Source: CAZKGE01 sp964541695
GTDB lineage: Bacteria; Bacillota; Clostridia; Christensenellales; CAG-138
Reading direction: 5' to 3'
Length of the DNA: 27,441 nucleotides
Assembly: GCA_964541695.1 (NCBI GenBank)
Contig: CAZIRB010000021.1
Coordinates: 1 to 27,441 of the forward strand
Below, in pieces: positions 1 to 6,928 of the stretch. A program made the translations under genes and the position numbers. The notes under the pieces were generated by a model. The model searched no databases. It saw nothing but the letters and a program-made list of their open reading frames with translations, and had not been told where the DNA came from. Each line of letters starts with the position of its first letter. The stretch's first letter is position 1.

Positions 1-712
1 CCTGCAGCAGCTGGATACTCAGAACGTTGCTGGCAATTGAAAACGTGCCGGCCTTGGTCGAGCCGTCGTACACGTCGCCGTTGACGTTGGTCATGTTGAG
101 CGCCGCCGGGAACGCGTAGGTCAACGTGTCCAGCGCGGTCAGGTCGTTGGAGCCGCCCGAATTCTGCAGTTTGTAGATCAGCACGATCTTGATCGCGCTG
201 CCGCGCGCGATCGGCGTGTCCGGCACGTATGTCGCGCCGTTGACCTCGATGGAAAGCGACAGGCTCCTGGCGATCGTCTGGAGGTTAAGCGTTCTGCCGG
301 CGTCGAGCGCCGCGAACAGCATCGGGAACTCCAAAGCCTCCAACGTCTCGGTCGCCTCGGCGGATGGAGACACGGTCGGCTCCTCGCTCAGGGTCAGGCT
401 TGGATCCGCGGTCGGGTCCGGAGTTGGGGCCGCGGTCGGGTCCGGAGTCGGGACCGCGGTCGGGTCCGGAGTCGGGACCGCGGTCGGGTCCGGAGTCGGG
501 ACCGCGGTCGGGTCCGGAGTTGTGTCCGTGCCCAAGGTCGGGACCGCGGACGGGTCCGGCGTATCCTCCGCAGCGTCGAACGCCACGGTCCGCGCGCTCT
601 GCCCGCGGGAGTCCGCGCTTGCGGCGCCCAACGGCAGAGCCGGCTGCAAAGCGACGATACCCGCCATCAGCAGCGCGAGCAATATCCTTCTCATCCGTTT
701 ACTCTTGATCAT
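1..712 (-). CDS. Secreted adhesin-like protein, N-terminal part (truncated by window edge)
   Basis: This is an open frame on the minus strand from ATG at 712 that runs off the left edge (237 codons visible). A GGGGGA ribosome binding site lies just upstream of the start. Residues 1-33 form a signal peptide: basic IKSKRMRR, hydrophobic core ILLALLMAGIVAL, and a likely signal peptidase I site after ASA. Residues about 50-100 are a low-complexity linker built on the octamer TPDPTAVP. After residue 115 comes a beta-rich segment with VNGATYVPDT, IKIVLIYKLQNSG and LTYAFPAALN. It resembles the first Ig-like/SDR adhesion domain of Gram-positive surface proteins, which is inference from general pattern only. 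A C-terminal anchor cannot be checked. The Pro-rich linker next to the signal peptide suggests a stalk or wall-spanning segment. Surface display is likely; the ligand is unknown. Confidence 0.72.
   Translation of the reverse strand, partial: MIKSKRMRRILLALLMAGIVALQPALPLGAASADSRGQSARTVAFDAAEDTPDPSAVPTLGTDTTPDPTAVPTPDPTAVPTPDPTAVPTPDPTAAPTPDPTADPSLTLSEEPTVSPSAEATETLEALEFPMLFAALDAGRTLNLQTIARSLSLSIEVNGATYVPDTPIARGSAIKIVLIYKLQNSGGSNDLTALDTLTYAFPAALNMTNVNGDVYDGSTKAGTFSIASNVLSIQLLQ
411..530 (-). repeat. Five tandem 24-bp units encoding the octapeptide TPDPTAVP
   Basis: Units start at 411, 435, 459, 483 and 507. The middle three are almost identical, and the outer ones have a few substitutions (A for V in one). 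Degenerate half-units continue to about 562. The period is an exact multiple of three, so the repeat is in frame in the minus-strand secreted protein and reads as a Pro/Asp/Thr linker. Such runs change copy number easily by slippage. Confidence 0.9.
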
Positions 713-1268
713 GCGTCCCCCAAAATGTTACCATGTAATCCACAAAGGCGAATATATCCCAGAGCCACGGCGCCGGAATCGCGCCGTCGCTTTGCGGCCG
801 CGACGCGGCGCATGGCCTCGGTACATGTTCTGCTTGTCCGGCCCGCCGGATAACCTGCCGGCCGCGCGGCTCCCGGGTCCGTCCGTGCGCCGCATAGGGT
901 TCAAAATGGTATTAAATCCCTAGTTTGCGAAGACTATACCATATTTCAGAAGATTTTCCTAGTAGTTGTCAAAGTTTCACAAAAAAAATCACATTGTGAC
1001 ACGATATACCGCCGTTTTCCGCGGCGTATACGGGCGCGGATCGGCCGCGAGCCGCCGCTATGCGGCCGGAGAACCGCATCCCGGGGCGCAAAAAAAATTC
1101 TTCGCAAAGGTTGCCATCCGATGCGGCGAGCGGTACAATGATAAAAATTACAATTATTAATATTCAAACCGCTGTGCTGCCAATCTGCCCGACGATGACG
1201 GCGCGCCCGGATGGAAACGCGCCGCTCGATATAGATAGATCGATACCGGTGATATTAGGAGTAATAAT
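713..1268. other. Divergent intergenic region between the adhesin-like gene and the MFS gene
   Basis: I see no convincing gene here. The 5' UTR of the minus-strand gene occupies 713 to about 930. An AT-rich block at 900-1000 holds possible minus-strand promoter elements: TTGACA at 972-967 and TATAGT preceded by TGG at 938-933. Their spacing (28 bp) is too long for one promoter, so only an extended -10 promoter is plausible. The plus-strand promoter for the MFS gene is at 1111-1139. Its UTR contains a small hairpin (GGCGCG 1200-1205 pairing with CGCGCC 1218-1223) of unknown role. Short open frames in both directions lack ribosome binding sites and recognisable products. Confidence 0.6.
1111..1139 (+). 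promoter_or_regulatory. Sigma-A-type promoter of the MFS transporter gene
   Basis: TTGCCA (1111-1116) is followed by a 17-bp spacer and TACAAT (1134-1139). Both hexamers match the consensus at 5 of 6 positions. The predicted start of transcription is near 1146, giving a leader of about 120 nt before the ATG at 1269. Confidence 0.7.
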
Positions 1269-2573
1269 ATGAATCAAAACGACAGCAAAGCGGCCAAAAG
1301 GCCACGTTGGTCCTGGTATTTCTATGACTTTGGCAACTCCGCCTACGCGTCCGTCATCCTCCTTGCGGTTTATTCGGCATACTTTAAAAACGTGGTGGTC
1401 GGCGGCGCGGAGGGGACGCGCCTCTGGGCCATCTCGGTCGGCATCGCGGCTGTCCTCGTGGCGGTCGCCTCGCCGGTGCTCGGCACGATCGCGGACTATT
1501 CCAAGGCCAAGAAGAAGTTCCTGTTTCTGTTCACCGGCCTCTCGGTGATCTTCACCGCGCTGCTGTTCTTCGTGCGGCAGGGCGACGTTTTCCTCGGCAT
1601 GCTGTTCTTCATCCTGGCGGAGATCGGCTATCGCGCGGCGCAGGTGTTCTACGACGCGCTACTAACGTCCGTGTCCACGCCGGAGACGATCGGCTCGGTT
1701 TCGGGCAAGGGCTGGGCGGTCGGCATGCTCGGCGGCATCGCGGCCCTTCTGGTCGTGCTCGTCCCGATCCAGCTCATCGGCAACCAGGTGATCCCGTACG
1801 CGTTTTTGATCACCGCCGTGTTCTATCTGGCCTCGTCGATCCCCGCGTTCCTATGGGTCAAGGAACCCCAGGCCGAGGAGCAGGCGCCGCTCGAGAAAGG
1901 CAAGATCGGCGTCGCGTTCGGCCGGCTGCTGCAGACGTTCCGCTCCATCAAGAGCTACCGCGAGTTCATCAAATACACCGTCGCGTTTTTGATCTACAAC
2001 GACGGCATCATGATGCTGATGGACTTTGCCGCCATCATCGGCGCGACGCTCTACGGCATGCACCAGATCGAGCTGATCCTGTTCGTGATCGTGATCCAGA
2101 TCGCGGGCGCGATCGGGGCGCTGCTGTTTGGCCGTATCTCGGACAGGCTCAGCAGCAAGGACTCCATCATCCTCTCGCTTGTGATGCTGATCCTGTCGAT
2201 CACCGCGCTGTTCTTCGTCAAGACGATCGTGGGCTTCTATATCGTGGGCTTCTTTGCGGGCTTCTCGCTCTCCGGCGCGCAGGCGGTCAGCCGCTCCATG
2301 GTCAGCCAGCTTGCGCCGGCCGACAAGACCACGGAGTTCTACGGCTTCCTGTCCGTCGCCGGCCGCACCTCGACGTTCGTGGGCCCGCTCGTGTTCGGCA
2401 CGATCTCCTACCGCGTCAACAACTGGTATGTTAACCACGGGTTCGATACGCTGCTTGCCGAGCAGTACGGCCTGCTGTGGGCGATCGGCTCGATCCTGCT
2501 GTTCCTCGCGGTCGGTCTTCTGATCTTCCTGCTCGTCAAGCGCGTGACGGCCAAGGAGCCGCTGCGCTATTGA
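1269..2573 (+). CDS. MFS transporter, UMF1 (Atg22-like) family
   Basis: This 434-residue polytopic membrane protein is the usual length for the family. The N-terminus carries the UMF1 signature WSWYFYDFGNSAYAS (residues 14-28), found in family members as a variant of W-x-x-YDWANSA. After it come about 12 hydrophobic segments in two halves with a cytoplasmic loop near residues 195-230. The segment GTIADYSKAKKK after the second or third helix corresponds to the MFS loop 2-3 motif. The ATG is preceded by AGGAG at 1257-1261. The gene is monocistronic, with its own promoter (1111-1139) and a strong terminator (2641-2672). Family members are poorly characterised, and some are linked to efflux of amino acids or small solutes. 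The substrate cannot be inferred here. The 3' end is partly duplicated just downstream. Confidence 0.9.
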   Translation: MNQNDSKAAKRPRWSWYFYDFGNSAYASVILLAVYSAYFKNVVVGGAEGTRLWAISVGIAAVLVAVASPVLGTIADYSKAKKKFLFLFTGLSVIFTALLFFVRQGDVFLGMLFFILAEIGYRAAQVFYDALLTSVSTPETIGSVSGKGWAVGMLGGIAALLVVLVPIQLIGNQVIPYAFLITAVFYLASSIPAFLWVKEPQAEEQAPLEKGKIGVAFGRLLQTFRSIKSYREFIKYTVAFLIYNDGIMMLMDFAAIIGATLYGMHQIELILFVIVIQIAGAIGALLFGRISDRLSSKDSIILSLVMLILSITALFFVKTIVGFYIVGFFAGFSLSGAQAVSRSMVSQLAPADKTTEFYGFLSVAGRTSTFVGPLVFGTISYRVNNWYVNHGFDTLLAEQYGLLWAIGSILLFLAVGLLIFLLVKRVTAKEPLRY

Positions 2574-2636
2574 TGCTTTCTTGCGCAAGCGAGGCCGCTG
2601 AAGGAGCCATTGCGCTATTGACGTTTTCGCGCATGT
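2553..2636 (+). repeat. Tandem duplication of the MFS gene 3' end
   Basis: The last codons and stop of the transporter gene (AAGGAGCCGCTGCGCTATTG from 2553, then TGCTTTC and a GCGCA-like tail) recur 48 bp downstream from 2601 as AAGGAGCCATTGCGCTATTG followed by CGTTTTCGCGCA. The second copy is diverged by a few substitutions and one deletion and lies between the stop codon and the terminator. It looks like a partial tandem duplication that left the reading frame intact. Confidence 0.8.
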
Positions 2637-2640
2637 ATCG

Positions 2641-2672
2641 GGGCGGGTCCGCTGGCGGACCCGCCCTTTTTT
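2641..2672 (+). terminator. Rho-independent terminator of the MFS transporter gene
   Basis: There is a perfect 11-bp stem (GGGCGGGTCCG 2641-2651 with CGGACCCGCCC 2656-2666), a 4-nt loop, and six T at 2667-2672. Confidence 0.95.
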
Positions 2673-2865
2673 ACGTTGGCGCGGGGCGCGAGGAGCAGAT
2701 AGGTCAAGGCTGCTGTTTTGGGGAGGATTGGTTATGTGATTTGTGCTTGCGCATCGCAGGTGCGACCGGTGCGCCGAGCGGCGCTTTTAGGGCAAAGGAT
2801 AGCGTAGCGTGGCTCGGTTGAAAAAGAGACGAAGGAATGGCAGCGACCGGCTGTGTCCGCCGCCC

Positions 2866-2895
2866 TTGACAAACGCGCCGCCGTCATTCTATCAT
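2866..2895 (+). promoter_or_regulatory. Promoter of the Rrf2/CymR-like regulator gene
   Basis: A perfect TTGACA (2866-2871) is followed by an 18-bp spacer and TATCAT (2890-2895). The ATG follows 40 bp later (2936). The AT-rich stretch after the -10 could hold an autoregulatory operator, but I see no clear palindrome. Confidence 0.75.
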
Positions 2896-2935
2896 AAAAC
2901 ATATCGGCAATATAAGAGACAAAGGTCGGAGCTTC

Positions 2936-3382
2936 ATGAGAATTTCCGCGAAGGGGCGCTACGCGCTGGCGGCCGCGGTCAGCATGGCGCAGCAATACGG
3001 CAGCAGGGAGTGCATCACGGTCGTCAGCATTTCGGAGCGGCTCGGGATCTCAAAGATCTATCTTGAGCAGGTGTTTTCGCTGCTTAGGCGCGCGGGCCTC
3101 GTTACCTCGGTCAAGGGCTCACAGGGCGGCTACCAGCTTGCGCGCACGCCGCAGCAGATCTCCGCGCTGGACGTTCTGTCGGCGGTCGAAACCGCGCTGT
3201 TCGACAAAACCGAGGACACGGTCCCCCAGCGCGCGCCCGACGTTGAACAGGCCATGCGGGCATCCGTGTTCGATCGCCTGGACCGGTCCGTGCGGGACGC
3301 TCTCGGCGGCGTGACGCTCGACGACCTTGCCGCCGAGGCGGAGAAGCAGAAAAGCGAACAAGCGGCGATGTTCTATATTTAG
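2936..3382 (+). CDS. cymR: Rrf2-family transcriptional regulator, CymR-like
   Basis: This is a 148-residue winged-helix regulator. It starts MRISAKGRYAL, the standard Rrf2 N-terminus. The helix-turn-helix covers about residues 28-50 (SISERLGISKIYLEQVFSLL), and the wing is SVKGSQGGYQLAR (58-70). It has only one cysteine (C26) and no C-x5-C-x7-C cluster, so it is not an IscR- or NsrR-type Fe-S sensor. The C-terminus ends in MFYI, as in Bacillus CymR, and TLDDLA shortly before matches the CymR pattern. CymR represses cysteine and sulfur uptake genes and in Bacillus acts as a complex with the cysteine synthase CysK. Here cysK lies convergently next door, which supports the assignment. Family certain; CymR orthology likely but inferred. 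The start is set by CGGAG at 2929-2933. Confidence 0.85.
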   Translation: MRISAKGRYALAAAVSMAQQYGSRECITVVSISERLGISKIYLEQVFSLLRRAGLVTSVKGSQGGYQLARTPQQISALDVLSAVETALFDKTEDTVPQRAPDVEQAMRASVFDRLDRSVRDALGGVTLDDLAAEAEKQKSEQAAMFYI

Positions 3383-3446
3383 TGCCCCGGCTCAGCGGAG
3401 CGGCGAATCGTTGCGGCTAGGTCCGGTTCATCGGAATACGCGAGAA

Positions 3447-3790
3447 GCGGACCTTGGACAATAGGGCTCGCGCGACACATCGGAACAAGCGAAAAGACGG
3501 GCCGTGAACAAATGCGAATCGGCTTGGTCCGCCGGAACGTACTAAAACCGGACCGTAAATAAATGCGGGTCGGCTTGGTCTGCCGTGACACACAAAAAAG
3601 TGGACCATTTCTATGCGAATCGCCCCGGTCCGTCTGAGCATGCAAAAAAGTGACCGACCAAATACAGGTCGGCTTGGCCCGCTGGAACATGCAGAAAAGT
3701 GACCGACCAAATACAGGTCGGCTTGGCCCCGCGTGACACGCAAAAAGCGGACCGTTCTTAAAAACGGTCCGCCTTGTTTTATCCGGCAAA
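3447..3790 (-). repeat. Seven tandem ~50-bp terminator-like units downstream of cysK
   Basis: Unit anchors of the GCGGACC/GTGACCGACC type begin at 3447, 3496, 3548, 3600, 3650, 3699 and 3747, giving periods of 48-52 bp. The shared layout is an A-run, then G(C/T)GGACC or GACCGACC, a short AT-rich middle, then GGTCGGCTTGGYCCGC. Units five and six (3650, 3699) are nearly identical. The seventh (3747-3780) is a full terminator, and the others keep partial inverted repeats such as CCGACC/GGTCGG. Read on the minus strand, each hairpin is followed by a T-run. This fits repeated duplication of the cysK terminator with decay away from the gene. The open frames through the array follow the repeat, have no supporting features, and are not called as genes. 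Confidence 0.85.
3741..3780 (-). terminator. Bidirectional rho-independent terminator between cymR and cysK
   Basis: The stem is GCGGACCGTT (3747-3756) with AACGGTCCGC (3763-3772), 10 bp, with a 6-nt loop. On the minus strand it is followed by five T (plus-strand A-run 3742-3746), serving cysK. On the plus strand it is followed by CTTGTTTT, so it could also stop cymR transcripts. Confidence 0.9.
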
Positions 3791-3807
3791 CCCCGCTTGG
3801 CCCTCGC

Positions 3808-4740
3808 CTACTCCGCAAACAGCGCCGTGGAGAGATAGCGTTCGCCCGTGTCCGGCAATATGACGACGATCGTCTTCCCCTCGTTTTCGGGGCGCTGCGC
3901 AAGCCGGGTCGCCGCCCAGACCGCCGCGCCCGATGAAATGCCGACGAGCAGACCCTCCGTCCTCGCGATCTCGCGGCCGACGGCGAGCGCGTCGTCGTTC
4001 TGCACCGCGATGACCTCGTCGTAGATGCGCGTGTTGAGCACCTCGGGGACGAAACCTGGCCCAAGGCCCTGTATCTTGTGCGGGCCCGCCCTGCCCTGCG
4101 ACAGCACCGGGGAGTCCGCGGGCTCCACGACGACAACGCGGATATTCGGGTCCTTCGATTTCAGGTACTCGCCCGCGCCCGTCACCGTGCCGCCGGTGCC
4201 CGCCCCGGACACGAAGATGTCGACCTTGCCGTCCATATCCGTCCAGATTTCGGGACCGGTCGTCGCGCGGTGGACCGCCGGGTTGGCGGGGTTTGTGAAC
4301 TGACCGGGAATAAACGCGCCGGAAATCTCCTTTGCCAGCTCCCCGGCTTTTTCAATCGCGCCGCGCATGCCCTTCGCGCCCTCGGTCAGCACCAGTTCCG
4401 CGCCGTAGGCCTTCAAAAGATTTCTTCGCTCCACGCTGAACGTCTCGGGCATCGTCAGAATGATGCGGTACCCGCGCGCCGCGGCCACGGACGCAAGCCC
4501 GATGCCGGTGTTGCCGCTCGTCGGCTCAATGATGACGCTCCCCGGCTTCAACACGCCGCGCTGTTCCGCGTCCTCGATCATCGACTTGGCGATCCGGTCC
4601 TTCACGCTCCCCGCCGGGTTGAAATACTCCAGCTTTCCGATCACTTTTGCGGCGAGGCCGTGTTTTTTCTCATAGTTCGACAGCTCCAACAGCGGCGTGT
4701 TCCCGATGAGCTCCGTCAGGCTCGTATATACGTTCGACAT
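3808..4740 (-). CDS. cysK: Cysteine synthase A (O-acetylserine sulfhydrylase)
   Basis: This 310-residue PLP enzyme has the usual CysK length and makes L-cysteine from O-acetylserine and sulfide in the cytoplasm. The PLP lysine is K47 in NPAGSVKDR. The substrate-binding loop TSGNTG is at residues 74-79, the PLP phosphate loop GAGTGGT at 179-185, and the pyridine-contacting serine lies in GISSGAAV (about 269). The C-terminus has LPDTGERYLST, typical of CysK rather than cystathionine beta-synthase. AAGGAG lies just before the ATG at 4740. The gene has its own promoter (4800-4828) with a perfect inverted repeat over the transcription start, and it ends in a strong hairpin. It faces a CymR-like regulator, whose known partner is CysK, so regulation by that protein is likely but inferred. 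Confidence 0.96.
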   Translation of the reverse strand: MSNVYTSLTELIGNTPLLELSNYEKKHGLAAKVIGKLEYFNPAGSVKDRIAKSMIEDAEQRGVLKPGSVIIEPTSGNTGIGLASVAAARGYRIILTMPETFSVERRNLLKAYGAELVLTEGAKGMRGAIEKAGELAKEISGAFIPGQFTNPANPAVHRATTGPEIWTDMDGKVDIFVSGAGTGGTVTGAGEYLKSKDPNIRVVVVEPADSPVLSQGRAGPHKIQGLGPGFVPEVLNTRIYDEVIAVQNDDALAVGREIARTEGLLVGISSGAAVWAATRLAQRPENEGKTIVVILPDTGERYLSTALFAE

Positions 4741-4782
4741 TTTGATCTCCTTCTGCTATATTATATATTTCATATATGTTTA

Positions 4783-4801
4783 CTATGCATTATGTGCATA
4801 G
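4783..4801 (-). promoter_or_regulatory. Candidate operator at the cysK transcription start
   Basis: A perfect inverted repeat, CTATGCA (4783-4789), TTATG spacer, TGCATAG (4795-4801), overlaps the end of the cysK -10 box and the expected +1. A second small palindrome CATATATG lies at 4771-4778 in the leader. The position suits a repressor that blocks polymerase; the neighbouring CymR-like protein is the obvious candidate. The binding protein is inferred. Confidence 0.5.
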
Positions 4802-4828
4802 AATACGCTTCCCCGCACGCGTTGTCAA
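4800..4828 (-). promoter_or_regulatory. Promoter of cysK
   Basis: On the minus strand a perfect TTGACA (4828-4823) is followed by a 17-bp spacer and TATTCT (4805-4800). The transcript would have a leader of roughly 50 nt, ending in AGAAGGAGATCAAA before the ATG. Confidence 0.7.
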
Positions 4829-4888
4829 TAGGACTTTAAAGTTTTTATGCGCAAAAATCGCGTTTTTGACTGCAGATGTGCGCAGAAT

Positions 4889-4917
4889 TTGCCAAAAAGG
4901 GCAGGATGCGATAGGAT
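4889..4917 (+). promoter_or_regulatory. Possible promoter upstream of the gene interrupted by the first gap
   Basis: TTGCCA (4889-4894), a 17-bp spacer and TAGGAT (4912-4917) form a moderate sigma-A-like match. It lies 80 bp before the scaffold gap and points towards the large plus-strand gene. The stretch 4829-4996 otherwise holds nothing I recognise. Confidence 0.35.
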
Positions 4918-4996
4918 AATCGGGAGCAATGCATTTCGTCGCCGCCGCTGCCTGGCGCCGGGCGCGCCTATAGAAATGGGAATTAGCGTCCCTTGG

Positions 4997-5096
4997 NNNN
5001 NNNNNNNNNNNNNNNNNNNNNNNNNNNNNNNNNNNNNNNNNNNNNNNNNNNNNNNNNNNNNNNNNNNNNNNNNNNNNNNNNNNNNNNNNNNNNNNN
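4997..5096. other. Scaffold gap (100 N)
   Basis: The gap is exactly 100 undetermined bases, the customary placeholder for unknown length. It hides the start codon and N-terminus of the gene that emerges at 5097. Confidence 0.98.
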
Positions 5097-6743
5097 GCGG
5101 CCGCCATATTGCTTTTGTCGGCGTGCGCGGCGTACGCGGTCTACTGGAGCAGCGTCGTGCGGGCGAAAGAATACTCGCAAAGCGAGCGGGCGGCCGACGA
5201 CCGGCTTGCGCTGGCGGAACGGCCGGCGGACGAGATCATCGCCGGCACGACTTTTTACTGCCCCATCGAGGGAAGCGCGGAGATCGACGGCATCCGCTTT
5301 ACGCTGCGCAGCGCCGCCTACGAGACATACGGCGGAATGAGTGATTTAATACCGGAGATGCACATCTGCTTCGACGCAACGGACGCAAAGACGGGCGATG
5401 ATTCCCGCCTGTACGACGCGGACTATGTGCTCACAATCGGCAAAACGGACTATCCCGTCTACGGTAAGGCGGAGGACGGGGCGCGCTGGCGGCCGGCGAT
5501 CGCCCAAGCCGAGGGACGGGCGAACGCGGCGTATGACACCTGGTTCCGGCTGGGCGAGCAAACGGTGCCCGACGGCACATCCATGACGTTCTCCTGCACG
5601 CTCTACGCCTACGACGATTCGGGCACGCGCGGCAAGAGCCTCGGAAGCTTCGCGCTGGATTTTGTCTATGAAACGCAGACGGAGCAGATCGCGGCGGAGC
5701 GGGAACGCCTGATTGCGGACGCACTGCAGCGCCTTGAAGATGAAGGCGAAGCCAGGGACGCGGCGCTGGCCACCCTTTCGGAGGAGACGACACCGCTTGG
5801 TGTGACGCAGGATGAGTACACGTTTTGCGACGCGCTTGTCACGCAAAGCGGGCTCGTGCTCGGCACGAGCGTGGTCACGCGCGGCAGCGAGGAGCCGAAG
5901 GTCTATCTCGACGGCTACGAAACGATCGGCGAAGAGATCAGCTCGGTCTTTACCCCCGATCTGTCCCGGCCGTGGCTGCATACCCAAGAGGTCGTATACT
6001 ACGGAACGTTCGAAAACGTGTTCAGCTACCCATGGTATGCGCCCATCGACGAGCTTCCCGAGACGGTGCTCGCGGCCGTGCTGCGCGACGCGGGCTCGAA
6101 ACAGCGGCGAAAAGGCAACGCCGACGACGGGGAGCTGCTCACCTATACGTGGGACGCTGTGGAACTGCTGCTGCGTGTCAATCCCCGTACCGGAAAGGTC
6201 ACGCTGCCGGCAAACGACGCGGAGCGCGGCGCGTGGCGCGCGGAGACGGATCGCCTTGCCGCGGACGGGCGGAACGCCAAGTTTACGCTGCGGCTTGACG
6301 GCGAGCAGACGGTCGGCGGCGTTGAGGTGCAGCTCTATGACATCATGGTCAATTCAGTGTCGCGCTCCGTCCTGATTGAGTGGTTTGTGAACGGGGTTTA
6401 TTACCCGCAGGAATCGGAGAGCAGCCAGGCGCAAGTCTACATCGACGGCGTGCTGCAGACCGCAAAACCCGAGGCGACAGAGCCGTATGCGTTCTCCAGG
6501 GAGAAGGCGGAGGCCTGGGTAGAGCGAAACGGCGGCTGGCAACCGCTTAACGACATGGGCGATTTCCGGCTCAATATGCGCGCGCCCGACCTGCCGGACA
6601 CCTTTACGCTGCGGATCGTATGGGACCTGTACGACCGGAACGAAAGTTGGGAGCGCGTGTTCATCGGCACGTTCGACCTGACCACGACCGTGCACAAAAC
6701 CGACCTTGCGCCGTGGGATAGCTTCGCGAATATTCGCGGATAA
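5097..6743 (+). CDS. Large extracytoplasmic membrane-anchored protein of unknown function (N-terminus in gap)
   Basis: I do not recognise this protein. The open frame leaves the gap at 5097 and gives 548 residues. The first visible residues, AAAILLLSACAAYAVYWSSVV, are a hydrophobic segment, either a transmembrane anchor or a signal peptide. The rest is hydrophilic and rich in Asp, Glu and aromatic residues with alternating beta-like pattern, so it is probably outside the membrane. A Glu/Arg-rich helical stretch (about residues 195-230, TEQIAAERERLIADALQRLE) could be a coiled coil between two beta-rich parts. The layout of anchor plus external beta domains is seen in some anti-sigma factors and cell-envelope sensors, but no motif proves that. 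A TTG at 5109 can be read as a start but would cut the hydrophobic segment, so the true start is in the gap. Confidence 0.7.
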   Translation, partial: AAAILLLSACAAYAVYWSSVVRAKEYSQSERAADDRLALAERPADEIIAGTTFYCPIEGSAEIDGIRFTLRSAAYETYGGMSDLIPEMHICFDATDAKTGDDSRLYDADYVLTIGKTDYPVYGKAEDGARWRPAIAQAEGRANAAYDTWFRLGEQTVPDGTSMTFSCTLYAYDDSGTRGKSLGSFALDFVYETQTEQIAAERERLIADALQRLEDEGEARDAALATLSEETTPLGVTQDEYTFCDALVTQSGLVLGTSVVTRGSEEPKVYLDGYETIGEEISSVFTPDLSRPWLHTQEVVYYGTFENVFSYPWYAPIDELPETVLAAVLRDAGSKQRRKGNADDGELLTYTWDAVELLLRVNPRTGKVTLPANDAERGAWRAETDRLAADGRNAKFTLRLDGEQTVGGVEVQLYDIMVNSVSRSVLIEWFVNGVYYPQESESSQAQVYIDGVLQTAKPEATEPYAFSREKAEAWVERNGGWQPLNDMGDFRLNMRAPDLPDTFTLRIVWDLYDRNESWERVFIGTFDLTTTVHKTDLAPWDSFANIRG

Positions 6744-6774
6744 TTGAGGCGGACATCGTCCCGGGAGCGGAATG

Positions 6775-6822
6775 CGGGAAGGGGCAACCGCCCTGCCCCC
6801 ATCCCCCTCCCGACTTTCTTTT
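6775..6822 (+). terminator. Probable terminator after the unknown envelope protein gene
   Basis: CGGGAAGGGG (6775-6784) can pair with CCCCCTCCCG (6803-6812) with minor mismatch, and smaller pairings (GGGGCA with TGCCCC) lie within the loop. The T-rich tail is ACTTTCTTTT. It is weaker and less regular than the other terminators in the window. Confidence 0.45.
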
Positions 6823-6848
6823 GTTACTTTTCTTTCCAGAAAGAAAAG
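6814..6848. repeat. Pyrimidine/purine inverted repeat, possible dispersed motif
   Basis: CTTTTCTTTC (6827-6836), CA, GAAAGAAAAG (6839-6848) is a perfect 10-bp inverted repeat with a 2-nt loop, preceded by CTTTCTTTTGTTA. Pure pyrimidine then pure purine arms of this type recur between genes in many bacterial genomes. It occurs once in this window, so whether it is dispersed here cannot be judged. Confidence 0.5.
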
Positions 6849-6928
6849 GAAACCCGTCCCCTTCCGTGCTGCGGCCGTAAAGATATCCGTGCATCACAAT
6901 ATATTATATAGTTTTCTTGTCAAAAGCC

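Noticed and set aside
121..129. His for Arg in chorismate synthase motif RGGGHFSGR (residue numbers of AroC)
   Set aside because: I regard it as the usual variant of clostridial enzymes, not as a damaged active site.
189..923. Plus-strand frame with GVGTAVGS repeats
   Set aside because: It is the complement of the TPDPTAVP linker. The minus frame has a signal peptide, ribosome binding site and domain-like sequence; this one has none.
2771..2788. Small hairpin GCGCC-GAGC-GGCGC followed by TTTT as a terminator
   Set aside because: Only five stem pairs and four T, with no gene upstream that needs it after the strong terminator at 2641-2672.
3447..3790. CRISPR array
   Set aside because: Units vary along their whole length, there are no conserved repeats with unique spacers, and no cas genes are present.
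3379..4136. Minus-strand open frames with repeated GPLF...PSRP-like peptides
   Set aside because: They follow the terminator-like array, have no ribosome binding site and run into the cysK 3' end in a different frame. The nucleotide repeat explains the peptide pattern, and unit lengths of 48-52 bp do not keep frame.
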